Positions 7,843-17,242 of a stretch of 64,000 nucleotides of DNA are shown here, piece by piece. A program made the position numbers and the translations under genes. The notes under the pieces are model-generated. The model did no database searches. It saw only the letters and a list, made by a program, of their open reading frames with translations, and was not told the origin of the DNA. Source of the stretch: an uncultured SAR86 cluster bacterium (GTDB lineage Bacteria; Pseudomonadota; Gammaproteobacteria; Magnimaribacterales; D2472); assembly GCA_902593675.1 (NCBI GenBank), contig CACJJI010000003.1, positions 186,001 through 250,000 of the forward strand. Direction: 5' to 3'. Every line of letters starts with the position of its first letter. The first letter of the stretch is position 1.

Positions 7843-8422
7843 TGAGATAAACTGCCTCAGCAGCAAATAAGTTAGGAAAAGTGTTAGCCAGCCACGAAGA
7901 GCTGCCTCGACTATTCAAATACACCTTCTTTTTAATATTAAAAGATTCTTCTGCACATAAGTCTTCGAAATCTGCAATTGTACAAAGATGAAGATTTTTT
8001 GTTTCATACCATTTAGCAGGGAGTTGAGCTGAGGAAGGCATTTTGCCTTTTAATAACCCCAGCCTGAGTTCCCAGTTTCCAAAATTAGGTAAAGTGATCA
8101 CACACTCATTTGCAACCTGCAAGATGTTTTGCATGGCATTCCTAGGTCTTCTTAGACACTGAATGGAGCTAGCCATAATTGCAACATCAAAACCCATATC
8201 TATGAAGTTTTGGATACCAGCATCAATATCTTGTTGGATCACAGAGACGCCGTTGGCAATACATGAATTAATTTTCTCTCCATCAATCTCAACCCCATAA
8301 CCGGCTACAGATTTTTTTTCGGCCAATCTTCTAAGAAGAGTGCCATCCCCACAACCAAAATCTATAACCATTGAATGATTGGGTATCCAATCTAGGACAA
8401 TTGATTGAAGCTGATTATTCAT
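7835..8422 (-). CDS. metW: MetW, methionine biosynthesis partner of MetX
   Basis: A 195-residue class I SAM-methyltransferase-fold protein. The N-terminal VIDFGCGDGTLLRRL is the SAM-binding glycine-rich loop; ASSIQCLRRPRNAMQNILQ and ITLPNFGNWELRLGLLKGKMP are characteristic MetW blocks. In Proteobacteria MetW forms a pair with MetX and supports homoserine acylation; no methyl transfer reaction has to be assumed. The start overlaps the metX stop by 8 nt, confirming the metXW operon. Confidence 0.93.
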   Translation of the reverse strand: MNNQLQSIVLDWIPNHSMVIDFGCGDGTLLRRLAEKKSVAGYGVEIDGEKINSCIANGVSVIQQDIDAGIQNFIDMGFDVAIMASSIQCLRRPRNAMQNILQVANECVITLPNFGNWELRLGLLKGKMPSSAQLPAKWYETKNLHLCTIADFEDLCAEESFNIKKKVYLNSRGSSSWLANTFPNLFAAEAVYLIG

Positions 8423-9515
8423 TTGAATTTAAAAAGTTTTTTAGCGCAGCAGAATACCGATCAGAGTGAAAGAGAAAGCTATCATGACCGTAATCGCCCT
8501 GAAGCTCTATATAGGTGCTATTGATGCCCGCCTTGATGGCAGACATTTGGATTTCGAATCCATACTCTTTTGGGAACAGCCAATCTGAATCAAAAGATGT
8601 AATCAGTAATTTAGCTTGAGCGTTTGCGAGACATGTCACCAAATTATCATCAAAATCTTTTGCTGGATCAAAGCTATCCATAGCTTTGGTCATCAAAATA
8701 TAGCTGTTCGCATCAAAGGTTTTAGCAAATTGCTCACCTTTGTATTGAAGATAGTTTTCTACCTCATAGTTTACGTCAGCATCTATTTTATTTTCTGGGT
8801 CTTGCAACTTTCTGCCAAACCTTTTCCTCATATTAGATTCAGACAAATAAGTGATATGACCTAGCATTCTTGCAGCCTTTAATCCTTTCTGAGGTGATTT
8901 ACCTTTAGTGAGGTAATTACCGTTGAGAAAATTTTCATCCTTTTTAATTATTTCTCTGGCTACCTCATTTAATGCAATGTTTTGAGTACTTATTTTTGAG
9001 GAGGCTGCAATAATTGCAGCTTTTTTAATTCTAGAAGGGTATGATACTGCCCATTGAAGAGCCTGCATTCCACCTAAGCTTCCACCGGCAACCATTTCCC
9101 AGCAATCAATACCGAAATGATCAGCCAATAGTTTTTGAGACTCGACCCAATCACTCACAGATACTTCAGGAAAACTTGCGCCATAAGGTTGGCCAGACTC
9201 AGCATCAATGGAAGTCGGTCCAGACGAGCCATGACAGCCGCCAAGATTATTCAGTGAAACAACAAAATATTTTTTTGTATCAATTGTCTTACCATCTCCA
9301 ATGATTTCATCCCACCAACCTGGCTTTTTTTCTCCATCTTTTATGCCAGCTGCATGATGATTGCCAGAGAAGGCGTGACAGACTAAGACAGCATTACTTT
9401 TATCTGAATTAAGCTCCCCATAGGTTTCTGTCATTAGCTCAAAACCAGACAGAACATCGCCAGATTGCAGTGTTAGAGTGTCTATAAAAGATATTTTCTC
9501 AGATACTGTTTTCAT
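8415..9515 (-). CDS. metX: Homoserine O-acyltransferase MetX
   Basis: A 366-residue alpha/beta-hydrolase-fold acyltransferase that activates homoserine in methionine synthesis. The nucleophile elbow is VAGGSLGGMQALQW, the Asp lies in SFDSDWLFP and the His in GDYGHDSFL, completing the triad. LVCHAFSGNHHAAG and LGGCHGSSGPTS are family blocks near the oxyanion hole. Whether the donor is acetyl-CoA or succinyl-CoA cannot be fixed by eye; MetW-paired gammaproteobacterial enzymes are often succinyltransferases. It sits between yggT and metW, overlapping the yggT stop region by 4 nt. Confidence 0.93.
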   Translation of the reverse strand: MKTVSEKISFIDTLTLQSGDVLSGFELMTETYGELNSDKSNAVLVCHAFSGNHHAAGIKDGEKKPGWWDEIIGDGKTIDTKKYFVVSLNNLGGCHGSSGPTSIDAESGQPYGASFPEVSVSDWVESQKLLADHFGIDCWEMVAGGSLGGMQALQWAVSYPSRIKKAAIIAASSKISTQNIALNEVAREIIKKDENFLNGNYLTKGKSPQKGLKAARMLGHITYLSESNMRKRFGRKLQDPENKIDADVNYEVENYLQYKGEQFAKTFDANSYILMTKAMDSFDPAKDFDDNLVTCLANAQAKLLITSFDSDWLFPKEYGFEIQMSAIKAGINSTYIELQGDYGHDSFLFHSDRYSAALKNFLNSNE

Positions 9516-10027
9516 AACAAAGAACGAATAATTTGAATGAAAGAAGTATTAATTAGATTTAGCACTAGCAATCCAATAATGGGAGTAAAATCTAAGCCGC
9601 CCATAGGTGGAAGAAATTTCCTAATAGGACTCAAAATGCCAGCAGAAATTTCCTCAATAAGTTGCAATAAGGGATGACTATTTCCAGGAGCCACCCAACT
9701 TAGAACAACTGAGCCGATGACACAATAAAACAATATTCTAAACCCAGAATTCAAAACATCTATGAAAGAAAGATAAAATAGGGTAAGAGTTTCATAACCA
9801 GACGAGTAGGCAAGATAAAAAGAAGCAAATTTCAGCACCAGGGCTAAAGCAATTGCAGCAAACAGAGGCGGCAAAAAGAAGAAAAGGTTTTTTGAGACTG
9901 GTTCTAAATATGTCGCGAATATTTTAACTATTGGATTGAAGTAGTTAACCCGAAAAAGCCGGAATATTGACAACATAACAAACGCATAGCTAGCAAAACC
10001 CAAAATCACTGCTACTGTGCTAATCAT
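9512..10027 (-). CDS. YggT-family integral membrane protein
   Basis: A 171-residue hydrophobic protein with two copies of the YGGT domain, each with paired membrane helices (about 1-25 and 55-80; about 90-110 and 150-170). The ILSPIRKFLPPMGGLDFTPIIGLLVLNL segment is the diagnostic second YGGT block (IxxPIRxxxPxxGxxDxxP). The function is poorly defined; homologues have been linked to osmotic or ion stress. Placement between proC and metX matches the conserved gammaproteobacterial order. Confidence 0.88.
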   Translation of the reverse strand: MISTVAVILGFASYAFVMLSIFRLFRVNYFNPIVKIFATYLEPVSKNLFFFLPPLFAAIALALVLKFASFYLAYSSGYETLTLFYLSFIDVLNSGFRILFYCVIGSVVLSWVAPGNSHPLLQLIEEISAGILSPIRKFLPPMGGLDFTPIIGLLVLNLINTSFIQIIRSLL

Positions 10028-10047
10028 ATTGTCTAATGTATTTCTTA

Positions 10048-10833
10048 TTATTTCTCATTACTAATTTCTATGGATCTATCTTCAGCAGCTTGAAAAGCAT
10101 CTTGTAAAATCCTATCAAGATTATTTTTTTCAAGAGATTCCAAACCAGCCTGAGTTGTTCCTCCCGGAGATTTTATCTTATTTATTAAGCTTTCAAAATT
10201 CTGGTCTTGAGAGAATGAGTCTCCCAAGCTGCTAATAAAATCTTGAAACATTGATTTAGCTGTTACATGATTAGAAGATGCAATTTTTTCTAACTCTTGC
10301 AGGTATATATTAAGCACCTGGAAAAGAAAAGCTTGGCCACTCCCAATGATACTAGTAAATCTATGCATTTCCTCTTCACTTTGAAGTGCTAAAACATGAC
10401 CAACCCTGGTAAATAAGCTGTTTGCATTATTAAATGCAGTTGAGTCATGATCTTCAGCATAGAGGGCTGTTACACCTTTGCAAAAAGCGCATGCCGTATT
10501 AGGCATTGCGCGAATTATGGAATGGGGTTGCGAATACTTTTCTATCTCAATTCCTGCAACCACACTTAATATGGCTACTTTTGGTGCCATCTTAGAAATA
10601 CTTTTTTCGGCACTCAAAGCATCCTTGGGCTTTACCGCCAGTAAAATTAAATCAAAATCCAGTGATGCTAGATTATCTAATTCTATGATTTGTAAATTCT
10701 GAGACTTAAGCGATTTCACTCTATGCTCATTTCTTTCAATGCACGCAATGTTAGATGGCTGCATGCCACTTTTTAATAACCCATCAATGATTGCTTGTGC
10801 AATATTGCCGCACCCTAGAAAACACACTTTCAT
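10048..10833 (-). CDS. proC: Pyrroline-5-carboxylate reductase ProC
   Basis: A 261-residue NAD(P)H-dependent enzyme for the last step of proline synthesis. The N-terminal FLGCGNIAQAIIDGLL is the Rossmann dinucleotide loop, IIRAMPNTACAFCKGVTALY carries the substrate-binding Asn, and the C-terminal SPGGTTQAGLESLE is the P5CR signature at the dimer core. The start overlaps the yggS stop by 4 nt. It is part of the yggS-proC-yggT-metXW run. Confidence 0.95.
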   Translation of the reverse strand: MKVCFLGCGNIAQAIIDGLLKSGMQPSNIACIERNEHRVKSLKSQNLQIIELDNLASLDFDLILLAVKPKDALSAEKSISKMAPKVAILSVVAGIEIEKYSQPHSIIRAMPNTACAFCKGVTALYAEDHDSTAFNNANSLFTRVGHVLALQSEEEMHRFTSIIGSGQAFLFQVLNIYLQELEKIASSNHVTAKSMFQDFISSLGDSFSQDQNFESLINKIKSPGGTTQAGLESLEKNNLDRILQDAFQAAEDRSIEISNEK

Positions 10834-11516
10834 GATCTTTTGCCTAGCAAGCTCTCGCCAATTCTTAAAATTGTTGACCCTTTGAGAATCGATTCCTCAA
10901 AGTCACCCGATGTCCCTAGAGACAGGTGAGAGCAACTAGGAAGTTCGGACAATAGAGATTGATGTAAGTAAACTATTTTGGTCATAGTTTCTATTTTAGC
11001 TTCTTTAGAGGCATTAATCTTTGGCATAAACATTAAACCTTCAAGGATTAAGTTTGGATAATGAGCGATTACTTTGTTCGCAAAATCAATTGTTTCCTCT
11101 GGCAAAATTCCTGACTTAGATTCTTCATGATCAATATTGACTTGGATCAATGCGTGAATTTTTTTGCCCTCAGATTCAAGGGCATTATTTAACTTCATTG
11201 CAACTTTTTCTCTGTCTATGGAGTGCACCCACTGAGCATGCTTAGCAATCAAGCGTACCTTATTGGACTGGATGGGGCCTATAAAATGCCAGACAATATC
11301 ATTGGGGCAAGTTGACGATTTTTCAGCTAGCTCTTGTGCATAATTTTCTCCAAAATTATTTATGCCAAGCGCATAAGCTTCTTTAATGACATCAACAGAT
11401 TGTAATTTGGAAACTGCAACCAGCCTTACCTCATCCTCAGCTCTTTGAGCTTGATGACAAGCTTTTTGAATCTTGCTAGAAATATCTATCAATCTATTTG
11501 CTATATCTTCGTGCAT
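10830..11516 (-). CDS. YggS-type PLP homeostasis protein (PLPBP)
   Basis: A 228-residue TIM-barrel protein like the N-terminal domain of alanine racemase. The PLP lysine is in VRLVAVSKLQ, about residue 36. FGENYAQELAEK, WHFIGPIQSNKVR, HSIDREKVA, LIQVNIDHEESKSGI and the C-terminal LSLGTSGDFEESI-LKGSTILRIGE blocks identify the family. It binds PLP without catalysing a reaction and balances vitamin B6 and amino-acid pools. The start overlaps the end of the SPOR-protein gene by 16 nt. The usual upstream pilT is missing. Confidence 0.94.
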   Translation of the reverse strand: MHEDIANRLIDISSKIQKACHQAQRAEDEVRLVAVSKLQSVDVIKEAYALGINNFGENYAQELAEKSSTCPNDIVWHFIGPIQSNKVRLIAKHAQWVHSIDREKVAMKLNNALESEGKKIHALIQVNIDHEESKSGILPEETIDFANKVIAHYPNLILEGLMFMPKINASKEAKIETMTKIVYLHQSLLSELPSCSHLSLGTSGDFEESILKGSTILRIGESLLGKRS

Positions 11517-12037
11517 TTTTTATAGATAAGAGGCTGCCTACCATTTTTCATGAGCAGCTCTCTAGCATTATTTACTTCAGATTTATTGAGATAGGGGCCT
11601 GACATAACCCTGAATAATGGTTTATCTGGCTGCTTAGAGCTAAATGTTTTTTCAATATAAGACTCTAAGCCTAAAGTAAGCAAAGAGCTAAGTTGCTCCT
11701 GTGCATATACTCTTTTTCCGTAGGATTCGATTTGGATTAGATACTCACAATCTTCTTGAACAACTATTCCCTCTAGCTCAATCAGCACTGCATCGTTTGC
11801 CAACTCTATCGGATACAAGAATTCTACTTTTGGATTGCTGACATTGCCCCTGATATTCACAACATCAGTTTGAAGAATTGCATTTGATGTATATAAAAGC
11901 AGAGCACTCATAGCAGCGATTATGAACAGATGTTTTATTTTAAGCGGTTGATTGAGCTCTCTTTTTGCTCGCAAAGATGTCTTAACTCTTTTTGCTTTTG
12001 ACTTATTTATGGGATGTTTTTTAGCAAAATCTTTCAC
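11501..12037 (-). CDS. SPOR-domain membrane protein, FtsN-like
   Basis: A 178-residue bitopic protein. A strongly basic cytoplasmic N-terminus (about 1-33, KSKAKRVKTSLRAKR) precedes a single membrane helix (about 36-52). The C-terminal 80 residues look like a SPOR peptidoglycan-binding fold, with YLIQIESYGKRVYAQE, the PLFRVMSGPYLNKSEVNNARELL block and QPLIYKK. FtsN, the late division protein, has this topology and often lies next to argS in gammaproteobacteria, as here (5 nt from argS). It is shorter than E. coli FtsN (319 aa), so the FtsN role is inferred. Confidence 0.75.
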   Translation of the reverse strand: MKDFAKKHPINKSKAKRVKTSLRAKRELNQPLKIKHLFIIAAMSALLLYTSNAILQTDVVNIRGNVSNPKVEFLYPIELANDAVLIELEGIVVQEDCEYLIQIESYGKRVYAQEQLSSLLTLGLESYIEKTFSSKQPDKPLFRVMSGPYLNKSEVNNARELLMKNGRQPLIYKKCTKI

Positions 12038-12042
12038 ATCAA

Positions 12043-13773
12043 TTACATGCTATCTAAAGGCTCAATGCCTAACAATTTTAAAGAAGAAGCTATTACAGAT
12101 TTCACAACGATTAGGGATCGAATAATGTTGTTCTGTTCTGATTCTTGTGCATTCAGGATATTTACGCTGTTATAAAACTGATGGAAGCTTTGTGAAATAT
12201 CTCTGAGATAATAAACAATAAGATGTGGCTGTAGGTTTTCTCCAGCACTCTTAATCACAAATTGTGCACTTAAAGCCATTTGCAGCAGCTCATCGCAACC
12301 ATTAAAATCATTATTGTTAAATTGGTCTGGCAATGTCCCACCTGATTCAAGATATTTTTTTTCTACTGAGCAGATTCTTGCATGTGCATATTGGACGTAA
12401 TAATAAAGATTATCTTTTGAATTAGATCTAGCAACCCCAATATCAAAATCAAGGTGCTGATCCGCCTGTTTGGACAAGTAATAGAATCTTGATGCATCTG
12501 GGCCAATATCATCAATTAGTTGTTTGAGCGTATAAAAATTTCCACTTCGGGTGGACATTTTAACCTTTGAGCCATTTTCAAAAAGATTAGCAAATTGAAC
12601 AAGCTGAACTTTCATTTGTTTTTTTCTATAGCCCATGGCCTCAATGGTTGCTTCGATTCTTTTAATGTACCCATGATGATCTGAGCCCCAAACATTAATA
12701 ATGGTATCAAAACCTCTATCTAATTTATTTCTGTGATAAGCCAAATCAGCTGATAAATAGGTTCCTCTTCCGTCTTCGCGGATGATGACGCGATCTTTGT
12801 CATCACCAAATTTGGTCGACTCCAACCAAACAGCTCCATTTTTCTCATAGGCATGATCTTTCTTAACTTGATCGAGCGCCATAGAAATTTCTGATTTTTT
12901 ATCTGAAAGCTCTCCAAGCGAAGACTCAAAAAACCAGTTATCAAAGATAACCTTAAATTCAGTTAAGTCCTCTTTAATAGACTTAATTACATAGTCCAAG
13001 CCATGTTCTCTTATTAATAACCAACTATTTGAATAATTAGTTTTGATGCGCTCAATCAACACATCTATTTTTTCTTCATCATCAGATGGCAGACTATCCA
13101 TTAAAACGTCTTTTTGAGCTTGCGATAAAGTTGAATCAATTTCTATGCCTTGAGCAATTTCTAAAATATATGACCCTTTGTATGCAGAGCCAGGAAAATT
13201 ATCATCATCAAAGCATTCAAATCTCCTTAAAAAAATACTGCATGCCAGAATATCAATCTGCCTTCCAGCATCGTTTACATAATATTCTCTAGAGACCTCA
13301 TGACCCAATCGTTGCAAGATTCTACCTATGGCGTCTCCATAGGCTGCTCCCCGACCATGACCAACATGCAATGGACCAGTTGGATTGGCTGAAACAAATT
13401 CTATTTGTATTTTTTCATTGGATGCATGGGAAGAATTAGCAAAAGAATTTGGATTTTTGTGGGCATCATCAAGTTGATTTAAAAATGCTTCCCGAGTTAA
13501 AAATATATTTACAAAACCAGGACCTGCTAATTCCACCTTCGCAATTTCAGGTTGATTCTCTAGCTTCGGTATTAATGCTAAAGCTATGTCGCGAGGATTT
13601 TTCTTCGCAAGATTAGATGCAACCAAACATAGATTTGTTGTCCAGTGACCCTTTTGCAAAGAATCTGTCAGAGTGAGTTTATGCTTGCTTAATAATGCTT
13701 TTCTTTGATCGGCATGAAGAGATAACTCATTATCAATAAAATCACTTAACGAAGATGAAATTTGGTTATACAA
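12043..13773 (-). CDS. argS: Arginyl-tRNA synthetase
   Basis: A 576-residue class I aminoacyl-tRNA synthetase, the same length as E. coli ArgS. The N-terminal Arg-S additional domain is followed by FVSANPTGPLHVGHGRGAAYGDAIGR (first half of which holds the HIGH motif as HVGHG). The KMSK equivalent is KMSTRSGNFYTL, and the C-terminal DALR anticodon-binding domain includes DASRFYYLS and YVQYAHAR. It charges tRNA-Arg. The gene sits 3 nt after efp on the same strand, so efp and argS are likely co-transcribed. Confidence 0.97.
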   Translation of the reverse strand: MYNQISSSLSDFIDNELSLHADQRKALLSKHKLTLTDSLQKGHWTTNLCLVASNLAKKNPRDIALALIPKLENQPEIAKVELAGPGFVNIFLTREAFLNQLDDAHKNPNSFANSSHASNEKIQIEFVSANPTGPLHVGHGRGAAYGDAIGRILQRLGHEVSREYYVNDAGRQIDILACSIFLRRFECFDDDNFPGSAYKGSYILEIAQGIEIDSTLSQAQKDVLMDSLPSDDEEKIDVLIERIKTNYSNSWLLIREHGLDYVIKSIKEDLTEFKVIFDNWFFESSLGELSDKKSEISMALDQVKKDHAYEKNGAVWLESTKFGDDKDRVIIREDGRGTYLSADLAYHRNKLDRGFDTIINVWGSDHHGYIKRIEATIEAMGYRKKQMKVQLVQFANLFENGSKVKMSTRSGNFYTLKQLIDDIGPDASRFYYLSKQADQHLDFDIGVARSNSKDNLYYYVQYAHARICSVEKKYLESGGTLPDQFNNNDFNGCDELLQMALSAQFVIKSAGENLQPHLIVYYLRDISQSFHQFYNSVNILNAQESEQNNIIRSLIVVKSVIASSLKLLGIEPLDSM

Positions 13774-13776
13774 AGT

Positions 13777-14337
13777 CTATACGCGCCCCGAATACTCGCC
13801 AGATCTTGTGTCAACTTTAATTTTTTCTCCCTCTTCAACAAACAGGGGAACTTGGATGGTAACGCCGGTTTCCAGTTCAGCAGGTTTTGTTGCCCCAGAA
13901 ACAGTATCCCCCTTAATTCCAGGATCTGATTTAGCAATGTTTAATTCAACGAACGGAGGAGCTTCAACTGAAATGGGCTCATCATTCCAAATTACAACTT
14001 CACAATTTTCCTGGCCAATAATCCATTTTTTTGCATCACCGACCACATCCTCATTAATGCCAATCTGTTCATAGGTAGAGGAATTCATAAAATGCCATTG
14101 TTCTCCATCTGAATAAAGATAACTCATCTCAACAGTCATTACATCTGCCTCTTCTACAGACTCACCCGATTTATATGTTTTATCGATTACTTTCCCGGTT
14201 ATTAAATTTCTAAATTTTACCCTCATCACCGCTTGTCCTTTACCAGGCTTATGAAATTCATGCTCAAGAATTGAGCAGGGCTGATCATTAATAATAATCT
14301 TTAGACCGTTTCTAAATTGGCTTGTTGATATTTTCAT
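13777..14337 (-). CDS. efp: Translation elongation factor P
   Basis: A 186-residue, three-domain EF-P that relieves ribosome stalling at polyproline stretches. The N-terminal KOW-like domain carries FHKPGKGQAVMRVK, with Lys33 at the tip equivalent to the beta-lysylated Lys34 of E. coli. The central OB domain has SSTYEQIGI, and the C-terminal domain ends GDTVSGATKPAELETG...VPLFVEEGEKIKVDTRSGEY. The modification enzymes EpmA and EpmB are not in this window. It is divergent from the peptidase gene, with only about 43 nt for both promoters. Confidence 0.96.
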   Translation of the reverse strand: MKISTSQFRNGLKIIINDQPCSILEHEFHKPGKGQAVMRVKFRNLITGKVIDKTYKSGESVEEADVMTVEMSYLYSDGEQWHFMNSSTYEQIGINEDVVGDAKKWIIGQENCEVVIWNDEPISVEAPPFVELNIAKSDPGIKGDTVSGATKPAELETGVTIQVPLFVEEGEKIKVDTRSGEYSGRV

Positions 14338-14380
14338 AGTGTGATTTACTCTCTTATTGTATTTAAAAGGGGTCTTTTCA

Positions 14381-16210
14381 ATGTATAAATTTTTATTATC
14401 TACTATTTTTCTTTCTATCCTAGCTCTTTCATCGTGTTCCAGTGAGCAATCAAATGTTCTAACTGAGTCCGATGCAGAAGCTTTCCTACAAAGGGTTGAG
14501 CTTGAAGATAAAACCCTTGGCCCTATTGTAAGCTCAGCCTATTGGATAGGAGCAAATTTTATCACTTATGATTCCCAGAAAGTAGTTGCTGATTACGGCA
14601 AAAGGTACCAATTGCTAGCACTAGAACGTGCGAGAGAAGCCTCAGCCTTTGATGGAATTGAGGTTTCAAAGGAAAATCGAAGAAAACTTAACCTCATTAA
14701 GAGCTCATTTGTGATGCCATCACCCTTAAATGAGGAGTTAGCTGGTGAAATTTCTTCAATCAGCGCTGAATTAGATGCCATGTATGGGACCGGGCAGCAT
14801 TGTTTTGCAGACGATGATTGCTATGACTTAGAGGCATTTGAGACCATTATCGATAATTCCAGAGACCCAGCTGAGCTTCTAAAGGCATGGGAAGGCTGGA
14901 GAAATATTGGCAAGCCAATGAAAGAGATGTACTTAAGAATGGTGGAGATTGGAAATCAAGGCGCCAAAGATTTGGGGTACGATGGTCTAACTGATTTATG
15001 GTTCAGCCAGTATGACATGCCAGCAGATGAGTTTTTAGATGAAACTGATAGAGTCTGGGATGAGCTCAAACCTCTTTATGATGCTTTGCATTGTCATGTT
15101 CGTGATGAGCTTTCAAATTATTATGGTGAAGACATTGTGGCCAAAACTGGTAATTTACCAGCCCATGTTCTTGGAAATATGTGGGGCCAATCTTGGTCAA
15201 ATATTTATGACCTTGTTTATACTCCCGAAATCAATCCATCTGCTTCAGAAATAAATTTAACCGACATACTTATTGAAAAAGATATTGATGAAATAGAAAT
15301 GGTAAAAATTGCTGAGAACTTTTTTATCTCTCTTGGATTTGAGCCCCTCTCTGATACCTTTTGGGAGAGATCATTATTTATTAAACCCCAAGATCGAAAT
15401 GTTGTTTGTCATGCATCTGCCTGGGATCTTAATTCAGATATAAATGATTTAAGGATCAAAATGTGCATTGAAAGAAACGCTGAGGACTTTTCAGTAATCC
15501 ATCATGAGCTTGGCCATATTTTTTATTATCAAGCCTATAGTCATCTGCCAGATATTTTTCAGAGCGGAGCAAATGATGGATTTCATGAGGCAGTAGGAGA
15601 TTTATTAACACTATCAATCACGCCAGATTATCTTCAAAAAATCGACATGGTGTCTGAGGAGCAAGCTAAACAGGCAAATGCGGATCCAATTTCTTTGTTG
15701 ATGCAGCAAGCGCTTGATGGTGTCGTCTCTGTGCCTTGGACCTTGATGTTAGATAAATGGAGAGCAAAAGTTTTTACAGGTGAAACCAGCCAAGAAGAAT
15801 TAAATAACTCTTGGTGGGAGTTAAGAGAGTTTTATCAAGGAATTGGAGCCCCTCGTGATAGAGATCTTGATGCTTTTGATCCAGGAGCAAAATATCATAT
15901 CCCTGGCAATACTCCCTACACTAGATATTACCTTGCAAAAATCCTTCAATATCAATTTCATGAATCTTTATGCAATCAAATGGGATTCGAGGGGCCCCTT
16001 CATGAATGTTCAATATATGATAATGAGCTTGCAGGGAAGAAACTAAGAGCCATGCTTGCAATGGGACAAAGCCAAGAATGGCAAACTGCATTGGAAGCTC
16101 TAACTGGGACTAGAGAATTAAGTGGAAAATCGATGCTAAACTACTATCAACCACTCAAGGATTGGCTAGATGTTCAAAATGCTGAGCGCACATGCGGGTG
16201 GGAGAAATGA
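14381..16210 (+). CDS. M2-family peptidyl-dipeptidase (ACE-like) lipoprotein
   Basis: A zinc metallopeptidase of the angiotensin-converting-enzyme family, about 609 residues. The start is ATG 14381 (MYKFLLSTIF), preceded by a strong AAGGGG; a TTG at 14357 in frame would only add eight residues before the signal. Lipobox LSSC places it as a periplasmic or outer-membrane lipoprotein. The zinc site is HHELGHIFYY (HExxH), with the third ligand in GFHEAVGD about 24 residues on. It removes C-terminal dipeptides from oligopeptides, likely feeding peptide uptake. The stop overlaps the next start (ATGA). Confidence 0.93.
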   Translation: MYKFLLSTIFLSILALSSCSSEQSNVLTESDAEAFLQRVELEDKTLGPIVSSAYWIGANFITYDSQKVVADYGKRYQLLALERAREASAFDGIEVSKENRRKLNLIKSSFVMPSPLNEELAGEISSISAELDAMYGTGQHCFADDDCYDLEAFETIIDNSRDPAELLKAWEGWRNIGKPMKEMYLRMVEIGNQGAKDLGYDGLTDLWFSQYDMPADEFLDETDRVWDELKPLYDALHCHVRDELSNYYGEDIVAKTGNLPAHVLGNMWGQSWSNIYDLVYTPEINPSASEINLTDILIEKDIDEIEMVKIAENFFISLGFEPLSDTFWERSLFIKPQDRNVVCHASAWDLNSDINDLRIKMCIERNAEDFSVIHHELGHIFYYQAYSHLPDIFQSGANDGFHEAVGDLLTLSITPDYLQKIDMVSEEQAKQANADPISLLMQQALDGVVSVPWTLMLDKWRAKVFTGETSQEELNNSWWELREFYQGIGAPRDRDLDAFDPGAKYHIPGNTPYTRYYLAKILQYQFHESLCNQMGFEGPLHECSIYDNELAGKKLRAMLAMGQSQEWQTALEALTGTRELSGKSMLNYYQPLKDWLDVQNAERTCGWEK

Positions 16211-17085
16211 TGAAACACTTAATTAACTTAACTATTGCTGCTGGAGTTTTTATTTTTACAAAGCTCTATGCTGATGCAATTTCTTTTAACAGCATTGAGC
16301 TCTCAGGAGTAAATCTGGTTGGTCATTTATTGGTCATAACTTTTGTTATTCAATGGATTGCATATATCCCTGCCTTTCTTCTAAAAACAGAAAAGTTTTA
16401 TGATCTTACAGGCAGCTTAACTTACATTGGGACTGTTTTATTTGCTTTGTATGCCACCGATAGCCTTAATAACCTTAAGCTTGGAAATTTAATTGTTGGA
16501 ATGGCAATTATCATATGGGCTGTCAGATTAGGCTCATTCCTATTTATGAGAATTCGTAAAGATAAAAAAGATGGCAGATTTGATTCTATTAAAACATCCT
16601 TTTCTCAATTCTTTATGACGTGGACCTTGCAGGGCATGTGGGTTTTTATATGCTCATCGGCGGCCTTCATTGCCATAGCAAATCCGACAGGTGTTGTTGT
16701 TAATAATGTATTTATTTTTGGACTTTTAATTTTTATATTTGGATTTGCAATTGAGGTATTAGCAGATAATCAAAAAACCGCATTTCGATCTATTCCTGAA
16801 AACAAAGATCAATTTATAAATGAAGGGCTTTGGGCTAGGTCTAGGCATCCAAATTATTTTGGTGAAATCACCTTGTGGACTGGAATTACCGTAATGGGCA
16901 TATCCACATTCGAAGGTATGAACTATTTAGCAATTTTTTCTCCTATCTTTTCATACATACTGCTTGTTTATGTCAGTGGAGTAAGAATGTTGGAATACAG
17001 AGGTCATAAGAAATGGGGACATCTTGATGAATATAATAGCTATAAGAAAAATACACCAAAGTTAATACCTAAAATATTTTCTTAA
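16207..17085 (+). CDS. DUF1295 / steroid 5-alpha-reductase-like membrane protein
   Basis: About 292 residues with six or seven hydrophobic segments. The C-terminal half contains the family block GLWARSRHPNYFGEITLWTG and VSGVRMLEYRGHKKWG..EYNSYKKNTPKLIP, shared with DUF1295 proteins and isoprenylcysteine methyltransferase or steroid reductase folds. The start chosen is ATG 16207, coupled to the peptidase stop as ATGA and preceded by GGGAG. The molecular function is unknown; NADPH-dependent lipid reduction is a family-level guess. Confidence 0.85.
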   Translation: MMKHLINLTIAAGVFIFTKLYADAISFNSIELSGVNLVGHLLVITFVIQWIAYIPAFLLKTEKFYDLTGSLTYIGTVLFALYATDSLNNLKLGNLIVGMAIIIWAVRLGSFLFMRIRKDKKDGRFDSIKTSFSQFFMTWTLQGMWVFICSSAAFIAIANPTGVVVNNVFIFGLLIFIFGFAIEVLADNQKTAFRSIPENKDQFINEGLWARSRHPNYFGEITLWTGITVMGISTFEGMNYLAIFSPIFSYILLVYVSGVRMLEYRGHKKWGHLDEYNSYKKNTPKLIPKIFS

Positions 17086-17185
17086 TAATTCTTAAATAAT
17101 ATCGTTATATTTTATCTATATTATATTTTTTAGATTGTGAGGCGATTTTATGCAAAATTAGGTACAATCTCACCATTAAAAAAGT

Positions 17186-17213
17186 TTGAATATTTTCACT
17201 ACGCTGTTAGACT
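17186..17213 (+). promoter_or_regulatory. Candidate promoter of the TonB operon
   Basis: In the 157-nt spacer before the DUF3450 gene, TTGAAT (17186-17191) and TAGACT (17208-17213) are separated by 16 nt, and the DNA upstream is very AT rich. A good ribosome site (AGGGAG) precedes the ATG at 17243. No Fur-box palindrome was seen here. The match is weak. Confidence 0.35.
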
Positions 17214-17242
17214 AGTGAACCATTTTTCCTAGGGAGAAAAAA

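Noticed and set aside
17086..17242. Fur-regulated start of the TonB operon
   Set aside because: Searched for a palindrome like the one at 31149-31167; the spacer has only AT-rich sequence and a weak promoter.
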